From Palaemon carinicauda (taxonomy: Eukaryota > Arthropoda > Malacostraca > Decapoda > Palaemonidae), in NCBI RefSeq assembly GCF_036898095.1, contig NC_090735.1, positions 3,609,271-3,673,270 of the forward strand: a stretch of 64,000 bases of DNA, read 5' to 3'. The translations under genes were made by a program, and so were the position numbers. Positions 52,241 through 63,640 of this stretch are shown here, piece by piece (the first letter of the stretch is position 1; every line of letters starts with the position of its first letter). The notes beneath the pieces were generated by a model. It saw only the letters and a program-made list of their open reading frames with translations. It searched no databases and was not told the DNA's origin.

Positions 52241-55200
52241 CAATGAAATATGGGGTCTATAAGTATAAAGGAAACTGTAGAAAGGTTTGATAAGATATGG
52301 GGTCTATAAGTATAAAGGAAACTGTAGAAGGGTTTGATAAGATATGGGGTCTATAAGTATAAAGGAAACTGTAGAAGGGTTTAATAAGATATGGGGTCTA
52401 TAAGTATAAAGGAAATTGTAGAAAGGTTTGATAAGATATGGGGTCTATAAGTATAAAGGAAACTGTAGAAAGGTTTGATAAGATATGGGGTCTATAAGTA
52501 TAAAGGAAACTGTAGAAAGGTTTGATAAGATATGGGGTCTATAAGTATAAAGGAAACTGTAGAAAGGTTTGATAAGATATGGGGTCTATAAGTATAAAGG
52601 AAACTGTAGAAAGGTTTGATAAGATATGGGGTCTATAAGTATAAAGGAAACTGTAGAAAGGTTTGATAAGATATGGGGTCTATAAGTATAAAGGAAACTG
52701 TAGAAAGGTTTGATAAGATATGGGGTCTATAAGTATAAAGGAAACTGTAGAAAGGTTTGATAAGATATGGGGTCTATAAGTATAAAGGAAACTGTAGAAA
52801 GGTTTGATAAGATATGGGGTCTATAAGTATAAAGGAAACTGTAGAAAGGTTTGATAAGATATGGGGTCTATAAGTATAAAGGAAACTGTAGAAAGGTTTG
52901 ATAAGATATGGGGTCTATAAGTATAAAGGAAACTGTAGAAAGGTTTGATAAGATATGGGGTCTATAAGTATAAAGGAAACTGTAGAAAGGTTTGATAAGA
53001 TATGGGGTCTATAAGTATAAAGGAAACTGTAGAAAGGTTTGATAAGATATGGGGTCTATAAGTATAAAGGAAACTGTAGAAAGGTTTGATAAGATATGGG
53101 GTCTATAAGTATAAAGGAAACTGTAGAAAGGTTTGATAAGATATGGGGTCTATAAGTATAAAGGAAACTGTAGAAAGGTTTGATAAGATATGGGGTCTAT
53201 AAGTATAAAGGAAACTGTAGAAAGGTTTGATAAGATATGGGGTCTATAAGTATAAAGGAAACTGTAGAAAGGTTTGATAAGATATGGGGTCTATAAGTAT
53301 AAAGGAAACTGTAGAAAGGTTTGATAAGATATGGGGTCTATAAGTATAAAGGAAACTGTAGAAAGGTTTGATAAGATATGGGGTCTATAAGTATAAAGGA
53401 AACTGTAGAAAGGTTTGATAAGATATGGGGTCTATAAGTATAAAGGAAACTGTAGAAAGGTTTGATAAGATATGGGGTCTATAAGTATAAAGGAAACTGT
53501 AGAAAGGTTTGATAAGATATGGGGTCTATAAGTATAAAGGAAACTGTAGAAAGGTTTGATAAGATATGGGGTCTATAAGTATAAAGGAAACTGTAGAAAG
53601 GTTTGATAAGATATGGGGTCTATAAGTATAAAGGAAACTGTAGAAAGGTTTGATAAGATATGGGGTCTATAAGTATAAAGGAAACTGTAGAAAGGTTTGA
53701 TAAGATATGGGGTCTATAAGTATAAAGGAAACTGTAGAAAGGTTTGATAAGATATGGGGTCTATAAGTATAAAGGAAACTGTAGAAAGGTTTGATAAGAT
53801 ATGGGGTCTATAAGTATAAAGGAAACTGTAGAAAGGTTTGATAAGATATGGGGTCTATAAGTATAAAGGAAACTGTAGAAAGGTTTGATAAGATATGGGG
53901 TCTATAAGTATAAAGGAAACTGTAGAAAGGTTTGATAAGATATGGGGTCTATAAGTATAAAGGAAACTGTAGAAAGGTTTGATAAGATATGGGGTCTATA
54001 AGTATAAAGGAAACTGTAGAAAGGTTTGATAAGATATGGGGTCTATAAGTATAAAGGAAACTGTAGAAAGGTTTGATAAGATATGGGGTCTATAAGTATA
54101 AAGGAAACTGTAGAAAGGTTTGATAAGATATGGGGTCTATAAGTATAAAGGAAACTGTAGAAAGGTTTGATAAGATATGGGGTCTATAAGTATAAAGGAA
54201 ACTGTAGAAAGGTTTGATAAGATATGGGGTCTATAAGTATAAAGGAAACTGTAGAAAGGTTTGATAAGATATGGGGTCTATAAGTATAAAGGAAACTGTA
54301 GAAAGGTTTGATAAGATATGGGGTCTATAAGTATAAAGGAAACTGTAGAAAGGTTTGATAAGATATGGGGTCTATAAGTATAAAGGAAACTGTAGAAAGG
54401 TTTGATAAGATATGGGGTCTATAAGTATAAAGGAAACTGTAGAAAGGTTTGATAAGATATGGGGTCTATAAGTATAAAGGAAACTGTAGAAAGGTTTGAT
54501 AAGATATGGGGTCTATAAGTATAAAGGAAACTGTAGAAAGGTTTGATAAGATATGGGGTCTATAAGTATAAAGGAAACTGTAGAAAGGTTTGATAAGATA
54601 TGGGGTCTATAAGTATAAAGGAAACTGTAGAAAGGTTTGATAAGATATGGGGTCTATAAGTATAAAGGAAACTGTAGAAAGGTTTGATAAGATATGGGGT
54701 CTATAAGTATAAAGGAAACTGTAGAAAGGTTTGATAAGATATGGGGTCTATAAGTATAAAGGAAACTGTAGAAAGGTTTGATAAGATATGGGGTCTATAA
54801 GTATAAAGGAAACTGTAGAAAGGTTTGATAAGATATGGGGTCTATAAGTATAAAGGAAACTGTAGAAAGGTTTGATAAGATATGGGGTCTATAAGTATAA
54901 AGGAAACTGTAGAAAGGTTTGATAAGATATGGGGTCTATAAGTATAAAGGAAACTGTAGAAAGGTTTGATAAGATATGGGGTCTATAAGTATAAAGGAAA
55001 CTGTAGAAAGGTTTGATAAGATATGGGGTCTATAAGTATAAAGGAAACTGTAGAAAGGTTTGATAAGATATGGGGTCTATAAGTATAAAGGAAACTGTAG
55101 AAAGGTTTGATAAGATATGGGGTCTATAAGTATAAAGGAAACTGTAGAAAGGTTTGATAAGATATGGGGTCTATAAGTATAAAGGAAACTGTAGAAAGGT

Positions 55201-56000
55201 TTGATAAGATATGGGGTCTATAAGTATAAAGGAAACTGTAGAAAGGTTTGATAAGATATGGGGTCTATAAGTATAAAGGAAACTGTAGAAAGGTTTGATA
55301 AGATATGGGGTCTATAAGTATAAAGGAAACTGTAGAAAGGTTTGATAAGATATGGGGTCTATAAGTATAAAGGAAACTGTAGAAAGGTTTGATAAGATAT
55401 GGGGTCTATAAGTATAAAGGAAACTGTAGAAAGGTTTGATAAGATATGGGGTCTATAAGTATAAAGGAAACTGTAGAAAGGTTTGATAAGATATGGGGTC
55501 TATAAGTATAAAGGAAACTGTAGAAAGGTTTGATAAGATATGGGGTCTATAAGTATAAAGGAAACTGTAGAAAGGTTTGATAAGATATGGGGTCTATAAG
55601 TATAAAGGAAACTGTAGAAAGGTTTAATAAGATATGGGGTCTATAAGTATAAAGGAAACTGTAGAAAGGTTTGATAAGATATGGGGTCTATAAGTATAAA
55701 GGAAACTGTAGAAAGGTTTGATAAGATATGGGGTCTATAAGTATAAAGGAAACTGTAGAAAGGTTTAATAAGATATGGGGTCTATAAGTATAAAGGAAAC
55801 TGTAGAAAGGTTTGATAAGATATGGGGTCTATAAGTATAAAGGAAACTGTAGAAAGGTTTGATAAGATATGGGGTCTATAAGTATAAAGGAAACTGTAGA
55901 AAGGTTTATAAGATATGGGGTCTATAAGTATAAAGGAAACTGTAGAAAGGTTTGATAAGATATGGGGTCTATAAGTATAAAGGAAACTGTAGAAAGGTTT
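52241..56000 (+). repeat. 47-bp satellite array, about 80 units, cut by a gap
   Basis: The unit is AAAGGAAACTGTAGAAAGGT, TTGATAAGATATGGGGTCTA, TAAGTAT, 47 bases. From about 52400 to 55600 the units read as identical to my eye. Changes sit at the edges: AGAAGGGTTT near 52325-52380, GTTTAATAAG near 55624 and 55765, and a two-base deletion (GGTTTATAAG) near 55903. The array stops at the N run, so its true length is unknown. Confidence 0.95.
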
Positions 56001-56500
56001 NNNNNNNNNNNNNNNNNNNNNNNNNNNNNNNNNNNNNNNNNNNNNNNNNNNNNNNNNNNNNNNNNNNNNNNNNNNNNNNNNNNNNNNNNNNNNNNNNNNN
56101 NNNNNNNNNNNNNNNNNNNNNNNNNNNNNNNNNNNNNNNNNNNNNNNNNNNNNNNNNNNNNNNNNNNNNNNNNNNNNNNNNNNNNNNNNNNNNNNNNNNN
56201 NNNNNNNNNNNNNNNNNNNNNNNNNNNNNNNNNNNNNNNNNNNNNNNNNNNNNNNNNNNNNNNNNNNNNNNNNNNNNNNNNNNNNNNNNNNNNNNNNNNN
56301 NNNNNNNNNNNNNNNNNNNNNNNNNNNNNNNNNNNNNNNNNNNNNNNNNNNNNNNNNNNNNNNNNNNNNNNNNNNNNNNNNNNNNNNNNNNNNNNNNNNN
56401 NNNNNNNNNNNNNNNNNNNNNNNNNNNNNNNNNNNNNNNNNNNNNNNNNNNNNNNNNNNNNNNNNNNNNNNNNNNNNNNNNNNNNNNNNNNNNNNNNNNN
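56001..56500. other. Assembly gap, 500 N
   Basis: Exactly 500 N, a common placeholder size, so the true gap length is probably unknown. It lies between the 47-bp array and duplication copy 2. Frames drawn across it are meaningless. Confidence 0.98.
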
Positions 56501-56702
56501 ATTACTATCTAAGCTACAACCCTAGTTGGAATAGCAGGATGCTATAAGCCCAAGGGCCCCAACAGGGAAAAATAGCCCAGTGAGGAAAGGAAATAAAGGA
56601 ATAAACACTATAAGAGAACTAATGAACAATTGAAATAAAACATTCTAAGAACAGTAACAGCATTAAAATAAATCTTTCATATATAAACTATAAAAACTTC
56701 AA
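56501..56702 (-). mobile_element. AAT-tailed element (family A), copy 2
   Basis: ATTACTATCTAAGCTACAAC, AATAGCAGGATGCTATAAGC, TAGCCCAGTGAGGAAAGGAA and TATAAACTATAAAAACTTCA. Its ATT tail is presumably hidden in the gap. Paralogue of 34424-34682. Confidence 0.85.
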
Positions 56703-56703
56703 T

Positions 56704-56997
56704 ATGGTAACATCCCTGACTGGTGAACGCCAAACTGGGGTTTGAGTTCCGCTCAAACTCTTTAGTTCCTTTGGTCGCTGCAACCTCGCCATCCTTGTGA
56801 ACTAAGGAGGGGTTGTTTGGGAGAGCCCATAGGTCTATCTGTTGAGTCATCAGCAGCCATTGCTTGACCCTCCTTTGTCCTAGCTTGGGTGGAGAGGAGG
56901 CTTGGGCGCCGATCATATGTATGTATAGTCAGTCTTTAGGGCAATGTCCCTGTCCCTTGCCCCTGCCATTCATGAGTGGCCCTTAAACCTTTAAGAG
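56704..56997 (+). mobile_element. tRNA-like SINE (family B), copy 2
   Basis: ATGGTAACATCCCTGACTGG, GGTTTGAGTTCCGCTCAAAC, AACCTCGCCATCCTTGTGAA, CTAGCTTGGGTGGAGAGGAG and ATTCATGAGTGGCCCTTAAA. It shares the T change in the B box with its paralogue at 34684, so that mutation predates the duplication. Confidence 0.8.
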
Positions 56998-57001
56998 TAA
57001 A

Positions 57002-57075
57002 AAGATTGAATAGTGTGCCCGAATGTACTGTCAAGCCAGAGAACTCTACCGCAAGACAGTGAAATACTATGGTAC
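57002..57075 (-). repeat. Family A 5' fragment, partial unit, copy 2
   Basis: GCCCGAATGTACTGTCAAGC, CAGAGAACTCTACCGCAAGA and CAGTGAAATACTATGGTAC, matching the last unit in copy 1 (ending 35354). It is interrupted by the LTR insertion. Confidence 0.8.
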
Positions 57076-57332
57076 TGTGACGGACCGAGATAAAGGTTGA
57101 GACTCCAAGACAGGGTGAAAGCAACTGACTGAGTTTATTATAGAACACTCTCCTTTATATACAAAAGCTCAAGGCAACAGGAAATTTCCGATTCAAAATC
57201 AACACCGTTACCGATGAGAAAAACAAACATGTTTTTTCCAGGTTCTTTTTAGTGCGAGGGGAGAGCGAAGATTCAAGCATAATATATACATAAAATGAAC
57301 TATGTACGATCGTGTGACACACGGTTGGTACA
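57076..57332 (-). mobile_element. Solo LTR of an LTR retrotransposon
   Basis: The 257-base insert begins TGTGACGGACCGAG and ends GGTTGGTACA, so it has TG...CA ends. It is flanked by GTAC at 57072-57075 and 57333-57336. The paralogous site in copy 1 (35351-35354) has a single GTAC and no insert, which fixes both ends and the 4-base target duplication. Read on the minus strand it has a TATA-like TGTATATAAAGG (57163-57152), an AATAAA (57139-57134) and ends CTCGGTCCGTCACA. A 4-base duplication suits Ty3/Gypsy-type elements, but no internal region is left to confirm that. A short AATAAA-to-TATA distance is unusual. Confidence 0.85.
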
Positions 57333-57336
57333 GTAC

Positions 57337-57539
57337 AGAGTTCAAAAACTGCTTGTGCTATACCAGGTGGTAATTTTCAGAATCAGGTTAACGCCTCCTC
57401 TTCATCATCAAGTCCTCCTCCAGAAACCAGCCATCTGAATAATTCTATTCTTATAACCTTATCAGGCACAAGTAAGGTGTCTGCCTATTAGAAGTCTACA
57501 AAACCATAAGATTCTCAAACTTTTGCCGTGACTTCTAAA
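57337..57539. other. Spacer of copy 2 between inverted A fragments
   Basis: Matches 35355-35552 with small differences (for example TGCTATACCAGG against TGCTATCCCAGG). No function seen. Confidence 0.4.
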
Positions 57540-57861
57540 TCAAACCATTGATCTCTAGTCTTGGGTAGTGCCATAGCCTCTGTACCATGGTCTTCCACTG
57601 TCTTGGGTTAGAGTTCTCTTGCTTGAGGGTACACTTGGGCATACTATTCTATCTTATTTCTCTTCATGTTTTGTTAAAGTTTTTCTGAATCAAACCATTG
57701 TTCTCTATTCTTGGGTAGTGCCATAGCCTCTGTTCCATGGTCTTCCACTGTCTTGGGTTAGAGTTCTCTTGCTTGAGGGTACGTTCGGGCATACTATTCT
57801 ATCTTATTTTTATTCTTGTTTTGTAATAGTTTTTGTATAGTTTATTTAGGAAATATTTATA
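57540..57861 (+). repeat. Tandem fragments of family A, two units, copy 2
   Basis: AATCAAACCATTG units start near 57540 and 57688, against three in copy 1. The final unit continues through TTTTTGTATAGTTTATTTAG as in copy 1. Confidence 0.85.
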
Positions 57862-58288
57862 CTTCAATAGGGTAACTTAAAGAGCCTTTTAGAACAACTA
57901 CCTTCATCAGTAATCTAAGCAAAAATACCAAGATTCCTGTACAAAATAGGTTTGCCAAATTTGCCACCTATAATCACATATATCGATGATTAATCTTGAC
58001 CTTCAGGATAAAAGAAAAAAAAAAAGAGAAAAAAAAAACTTGTGATTGAAAATACAATAAAAAGAAATAATGAAGAATATTCGAAAAAAGGCTAAATAGG
58101 TTTCTCCCTGGGGTCAATCGACGAACTTGTTTATTTCCCGTTGCACCAAATTCAATTTTCGTGGAATCAGACGCATTTGCCTCAACTCTCGGCCTTTGAC
58201 TCTGAAGCTGACGCCATTACTAATCCAGCGACCTAACTGGTATTAAAGGTCGAGGTCCTTAAGAGTCCATATGATAATCCCTGGCTAC
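57862..58288. other. Unique-looking part of duplication copy 2
   Basis: Aligns with 36011-36455. It contains an A-rich expansion (about 58011-58040) absent from copy 1. No gene seen. Confidence 0.45.
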
Positions 58289-59608
58289 AACACCACTTGC
58301 TTTCAAACATCATATGTAGTACTGTCAATGCTTTCAAGCACCATATATAGTACTGTTAATGCTTTCAAGCACCATATATAGTACTGTTAATGCTTTCAAC
58401 CACCATATATAGTACTGTCAATGCTTTCAAGCACCATATATAGTACTGTTAATGCTTTCAAGCACTATATATAGTACTGACAATGCTTTCAAACACCTTA
58501 CATAATACTCTTATTGCTTTCGAACAACAAATAAAATACCAATGCTTTCAAATACAAAATATGATAGTTAGTGCTTTCAAACATCATGTATAGTACTATC
58601 AATGCTTTCAATCACCTTATACTCTCTATGCTGTCAAACACCTTATATAATATTCTCAATGCTTTCAAACAACATATATAATACTACCAATGCTTTCAAA
58701 CACCAAATATCATACTGTCAATGCTTTCAAACACCATATATAGTACTATCAATGCTTTCAAACACCATATATAGTACTAACAATGCTCTTAAACACCATA
58801 AGTAATACCATCACTGCTTTCAAATACCATATATAGTACTGACTATGCTCTCAACACCATATATAATACTATTAATGCTTTCAAACACCATGTATAGTAC
58901 TATCAGTGCTTTCAAAACCACATATAGTACTATCAATGCTTTCAGACACCTTATATAGTACTATTAATGCTTTCAAGCACTATATTTAGTACTATCAATG
59001 CTTTCAAACAACATATTTAGTACTAACAATTCTCTCAAACACCATACATGATACTACCAATGCTTTTTATCACCAATATTATATTTCCAATGTTTTCAAA
59101 CACCATATATAGCACTATCAATGCTTTCAAACATCATATTTAGTACTATCAATGCTTTGGTTATCAATGCTTTCAAACATCATATTTAGTATCATCAATG
59201 CTTTTGTTATCAATGCTTTCAAACGCCATATATGTATAGTCCTATTAATGCTTTCAAACACTATATATAGTACTATAAATGCTTACAAACACCATATATA
59301 ATACTATGAATGCTTTCAAACACCATAAATAGTACTATGAATGCTTCCAAACACCATATATAGTACTACCAATGCTTTCAAACACCATATATGAGACTAT
59401 CAATGCTTTCAAACACCTTATATAATACAATCAATGCTTTCAAACTCCATAAATGATACTACCAATGGTTTCAAACACCATATATAATACTATCAATGCT
59501 TTCAAACTCCATAAATGATGCTACCAATGCTTCCAAAGACCTTATATAGTACTAACAATATTTTCAAACACCATATATAATACTATCAATGCTTTCAAAC
59601 ACTAATAC
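58289..59608 (+). repeat. 31-bp satellite array, about 43 units, copy 2
   Basis: Same unit as 36456-38594 but shorter and more varied. Early units use GTACTGTTAATGCTTTCAAGC, a form not common in copy 1. Near 59150-59220 there are partial units with GGTTATCAATGC. Copy number and variant content have diverged since the duplication. Confidence 0.95.
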
Positions 59609-59640
59609 ATTTTCCTAATGTAATGAACAGGAATAAAAAA

Positions 59641-59641
<1 letters not shown>

Positions 59642-59722
<81 letters not shown>
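59642..59722. repeat. (CT)n microsatellite, copy 2
   Basis: About 80 bases of CT, paralogous to 38631-38681. Frames across it are artefacts. Confidence 0.95.
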
Positions 59723-59725
<3 letters not shown>

Positions 59726-60120
59726 TGAAAAAAAGTCATAGCGAACACATGCTTAAACACCTCGTCAACCCTGAGACATGGGACTTTGGTACGATATTTT
59801 TCATAATACATAAGACGCTTATTATTTTTGGCTTTATTCGCAAGAGATTTAGTACTGCTTGAAGACGCCATGCTTCTTTGCCTTAGAGGTTCTCCCTTTC
59901 ATGTTTTATGTATGTTTTTTTTTTATGGGGTGGGGGGAATTTATTTTTTTTCGTTCATATATATAATTTCAGTTTCCTTGAATTTGTAATTATAATTTTG
60001 GTTTTAGGTTGGTTCCGTTTGCATTTAGTTCATAATTCTGAATAATAGAATTGATATTTCTTATCTGATCTTTGTCCTTCCCATCTTGTTCTTAATTTCA
60101 TTTTACCCCCAGGGTAGAGG
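59723..60120. other. Unrecognised DNA of duplication copy 2
   Basis: Matches 38682-39080 with several differences per 100 bases and different T and G homopolymers near 59920-59937. Confidence 0.4.
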
Positions 60121-60164
60121 CTTTAAAGGGAGTGAGGAGGGCCTGGGAGGAACCTGTTAGGGGG

Positions 60165-60576
60165 AGGAGATGAAGAGGGAGGCAGGGAATTACATGGGGG
60201 AAATAAGGTGAAGGATGATATGGAGAGAAGAGGTTGGGTGGTAGAGGATGATGACTTTGATAGAAGTAATTGAAGATGGCGCAGCAGGCAACCGACCCGT
60301 TAATGTTGGGACAGTGAGAAAGAAGATAAGATAAGATGAAGGATGATATGGAGAGAAGAGGTTTGGTGGAAGAGGATGCCTTTTATAGAAGGAACTGGAG
60401 ACGGCGCATCAGGCAACCGACCCCTTGATGTAGCGATAACTGTGAGAAAGAAGATAAGATGAAGGATGATATGGAGAGAAGAGTTTTGGTGGAAGAGGAT
60501 GCCTTTTATAGAAGGCATTGGAGAGCGCGAGTCAGGCAACCGACCCCTTAATGTAGGGATAACGGTTGGGAAGAAG
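60165..60576 (+). pseudogene. LINE-like ORF C-terminus in three tandem pieces, copy 2
   Basis: As in copy 1, reading KMKDDMERRGLVEEDAFYRR then NWRRRIRQPTP and a stop. There is one 121-base unit fewer: units start near 60207 (diverged), 60335 and 60458. The last unit ends RHWRARVRQPTP as in copy 1. Confidence 0.55.
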
Positions 60577-60805
60577 AAGTTTTAAAGGTTAGGTCTAAAC
60601 CTAAAAGGAAATCGTGATGAAGTTATAAGCTGAGACCGATGTTAGATATGATTCATTTTAGTCCAAAGGAGACCGATAAAGAAAAGAAAATACCTGAATG
60701 TAAACTGGAAAAATGAGATAGTAGATTTAATAACGTGTAGACAGATTAAAAAGTACAAATAGTGTAATAAATTAACAATGGAAGTAGACTGAAGGATTTG
60801 GGTAT

Positions 60806-61061
60806 TAAGCCCTGTCCACACGATCGAGCATGCCCGACGGGCAAACAGTGATACCAGGCCACAATAGTTAGTGAAAATGAGGGTTGATGATGTCAGAAGC
60901 GGGAAAAGTAAAGGCAGGGATCTGGCAACACTGTATGATGCCAGATCCCTGTCTGTGGTTTTCCCGCTTCTGACGTCAATAACCCTCATTTTCACTAACT
61001 ATTGTGGTCTGGTATCACTGTTTGCCCGTTGGGCATGCTCGATCGTGTGGACAGGGCTTTA
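60806..61061. mobile_element. Foldback (MITE-like) element D, copy 2
   Basis: 256-base palindrome as in copy 1. It has a few substitutions (for example GCCCGTTGGGC against GCCCGTCGGGC in the right arm, and CACAATAGTTAG in the left), so the arms have drifted independently. Confidence 0.85.
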
Positions 61062-61213
61062 GAGAGACGCAGGATATTTTTCCCAGATGTAGTTGATTAC
61101 CAATATATGAAAATTATGATTTTTGAGAAATATAAAAACCAAAATAGGAATTTAATGAAGGAAATATATCGGAGTAAACATGAGACCCTTAAAAACCGAT
61201 GTCTTAAAGAGTT

Positions 61214-61495
61214 TAAAGGTCACTCATGAATGGCAGAGGTAAGGAACAATGCCGTAGAGACTGACCATATATACATGTGATCAGCGCCCAAGCCTCCTCT
61301 CCACCCAAGCTAGGAACAAGGAGGGCCAGGCAATGGCTGTTGATGACTCAGCAGATGGACGTATAGGCTTCCCTAAACCCCATATCCTTAGTTCACAAGG
61401 ATGGCGAGAGTGCAGTGACCAAAGGAACTAACGAGTTTGAGCGGGACTCGAACCCCAATCTGGCGTTCACCAGTCAGGGACGTTACCACATCTTA
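61214..61495 (-). mobile_element. tRNA-like SINE (family B), copy 2
   Basis: GGTCACTCATGAATGGCAGA, GACTGACCATATATACATGT, CCAAGCTAGGAACAAGGAGG, then GAGCGGGACTCGAACCCCAA and CACCAGTCAGGGACGTTACC. The B box is intact here (GGTTCGAGTCCCGC on the sense strand), unlike the paralogue at 40292. Confidence 0.8.
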
Positions 61496-61804
61496 TTGAT
61501 AAGATAAAATGTCATCGTAACAATACATTTATAACGTGTCGTTAATGAAGAAATAATGTTTCGGACGATACATTTAATACCAGGTAATAAGGCCTGGCAA
61601 ACCTATAAATGCATTCACTTATGATAATTATAAAATAAATTAACATGTCAGCTTTTGATATCTATTAGAAGGGAATGTAAATAATTTCTTGAGAAGACTG
61701 ACTTTCATGAATTAAAAGAAACCCTTGCCTCTGGTTTCCATGGTTTGGGGATTTGTTTGACCTTATTTTTCATCATGAAGGAAGAGTAAAAAGGAACATA
61801 CTCC
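61496..61804. other. Unrecognised DNA of duplication copy 2
   Basis: Matches 40579-40889. No conserved frame. Confidence 0.4.
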
Positions 61805-61998
61805 TATACTCAATTTTTTTAATGAAGCGCATTTGCACCGACTCGCAGCGGTGCCCTTTTAGCTCGGAAAAGTTTCCTGCTATCTGATTGGTTAGAATTA
61901 TCTTGTCCAACCGATCAGCGATCAGGAAACTTGTCAGAACAAAAAGGGCACCCCTGTGAGTCGGTGCAAATATACCTCACTAATAAGAATTGACTATA
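61805..61998. mobile_element. Foldback (MITE-like) element C, copy 2
   Basis: Bounded by TATACTCAATT and AATTGACTATA. Arms TTGCACCGACTCGCAGCGGT and CCCCTGTGAGTCGGTGCAAA. The right arm has AACTTGTCAGAACAAAAAGG where the consensus has TTTTCCGAGCTAAAAGG, so it is altered at the place where copy 1 is deleted. Confidence 0.8.
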
Positions 61999-62091
61999 GA
62001 TACGATGGGAAAGATGAAAGAAAGACGAGTTTGAGTTAGGAAAGATGACTGAGGAAGCAGTAGATCTTAAGATGAGATAGGAAAATGTAAA

Positions 62092-62545
62092 GGAGCCTAT
62101 AGCCTGCTGAGTCATCAGTAGCTATTGCCTGACCCTCCTTGGTCCTAGCTTGGGTTGAGAGGGGGCTTTGGCGCTGATCACACGTATATATGGTCAGTCT
62201 CTAGGGCATTGTCCTGCACGGTTGTGGCTGCCGATGTGGTAAGGTCCCTGACTGGTGAACGCCAGACTGCGGTTCGAGTCCCGCTCAAACTCGTAAGTTT
62301 CTTTGGTTGCTGCAACCTCACCATCCTTGTGAGCTAAGGATGGGGGTTTGGGGGAACCTATAAGTCTACATGTTGAGTCATCAGTACCCATTGCCTGGCC
62401 CTCCTTGGTCCTAGCTTGAATGGAGATGGGGCTTGAGTGCTGATCATATGTATATATGGTCAGTCTATGGCATTGTCCTTGTTGCTAGGGCAGTGTCACT
62501 GTCCCTTGCCTCTGCCCTTCATGAGTGGCCTTTAATCCTTAAACC
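62092..62545 (+). mobile_element. tRNA-like SINE (family B), copy 2, source of the tail array
   Basis: A tail half, then a full copy with head GATGTGGTAAGGTCCCTGAC, TGGTGAACGCCAGACTGCGG and TTCGAGTCCCGCTCAAACTC. It ends CTTGCCTCTGCCCTTCATGA, GTGGCCTTTAATCCTTAAA. The tail then repeats many times. Confidence 0.85.
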
Positions 62546-63640
62546 TGGCAAGGTCACTGTCCCTTGCCTCTGCCCTTCATGAGTGGCCTTTAAACCTTAA
62601 ACCTGGCAAGGTCACTGTCCCTTGCCTCTGCCCTTCATGAGTGGCCTTTAAACCTTAAAGACCTTGCCCTTGCCTCTGCCCTTCATGAGTGGCCTTTAAA
62701 CCTTAAACCTGGCAAGGTCACTGTCCCTTGCCTCTGCCCTTCATGAGTGGCCTTTAAACCTTAAACCTGGCAAGGTCACTGTCCCTTGCCTCTGCCCTTC
62801 ATGAGTGGCCTTTAAACCTTAAAGACCTTGCCCTTGCCTCTGCCCTTCATGAGTGGCCTTTAAACCTTAAACCTGGCAAGGTCACTGTCCCTTGCCTCTG
62901 CCCTTCATGATTGGCTTTTAAACCTTAAAGACCTTGCCCTTGCCTCTGCCCTTCATGAGTGGCCTTTAAACCTTAAACCTGGCAAGGTCACTGTCCCTTG
63001 CCTCTGCCCTTCATGAGTGGCCTTTAAACCTTAAACCTGGCAAGGTCAATGTCCCTTGCCTCTGCCATTCATGAGTGGCCTTTAAACCTTAAAGACCTTG
63101 CCCTTGCCTCTGCCCTTCATGAGTGGCCTTTAAACCTTAAACCTGGCAAGGTCACTGTCCCTTGCCTCTGCCCTTCATGAGTGGCCTTTAAACCTTAAAC
63201 CTGGCAAGGTCACTGTCCCTTGCCTCTGCCCTTCATGAGTGGCCTTTAAACCTTAAAGACCTTGCCCTTGCCTCTGCCCTTCATGAGTGGCCTTTAAACC
63301 TTAAACCTGGCAAGGTCACGGTCCCTTGCCTCTGCCCTTCATGAGTGGCCTTTAAACCTTAAACCTGGCAAGGTCACTGTCCCTTGCCTCTGCCCTTCAT
63401 GAGTGGCCTTTAAACCTTAAAGACCTTGTCCTTGCCTCTGCCCTTCATGAGTGGCCTTTAAACCTTAAACCTGGCAAGGTCACTGTCCCTTGCCTCTGCC
63501 CTTCATGAGTGGCCTTTAAACCTTAAAGACCTTGCCCTTGCCTCTGCCCTTCATGAGTGGCCTTTAAACCTTAAACCTGGCAAGGTCACTGTCCCTTGCC
63601 TCTGCCATTCATGAGTGGCCTTTAAACCTTAAACCTTTAA
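62520..63640 (+). repeat. Minisatellite made from the SINE tail, 58- and 48-bp units
   Basis: The 58-base unit is GTCACTGTCCCTTGCCTCTG, CCCTTCATGAGTGGCCTTTA, AACCTTAAACCTGGCAAG. The 48-base unit starts ACCTTGCCCTTGCCTCTGCC and ends CCTTAAAG. They alternate largely as 58-58-48, a higher-order unit of about 164 bases, with one 58-48 step near 62870-62930 and another near 63470-63540. About twenty units are present. Copy 1 has only a single SINE end at the same place (41575-41618). A few units keep ATTCATGAG, as in the original SINE. Confidence 0.95.

Noticed and set aside
55952..56525. 186-187 residue frames near copy 2
   Set aside because: They run through the 500-N gap and have no real sequence.
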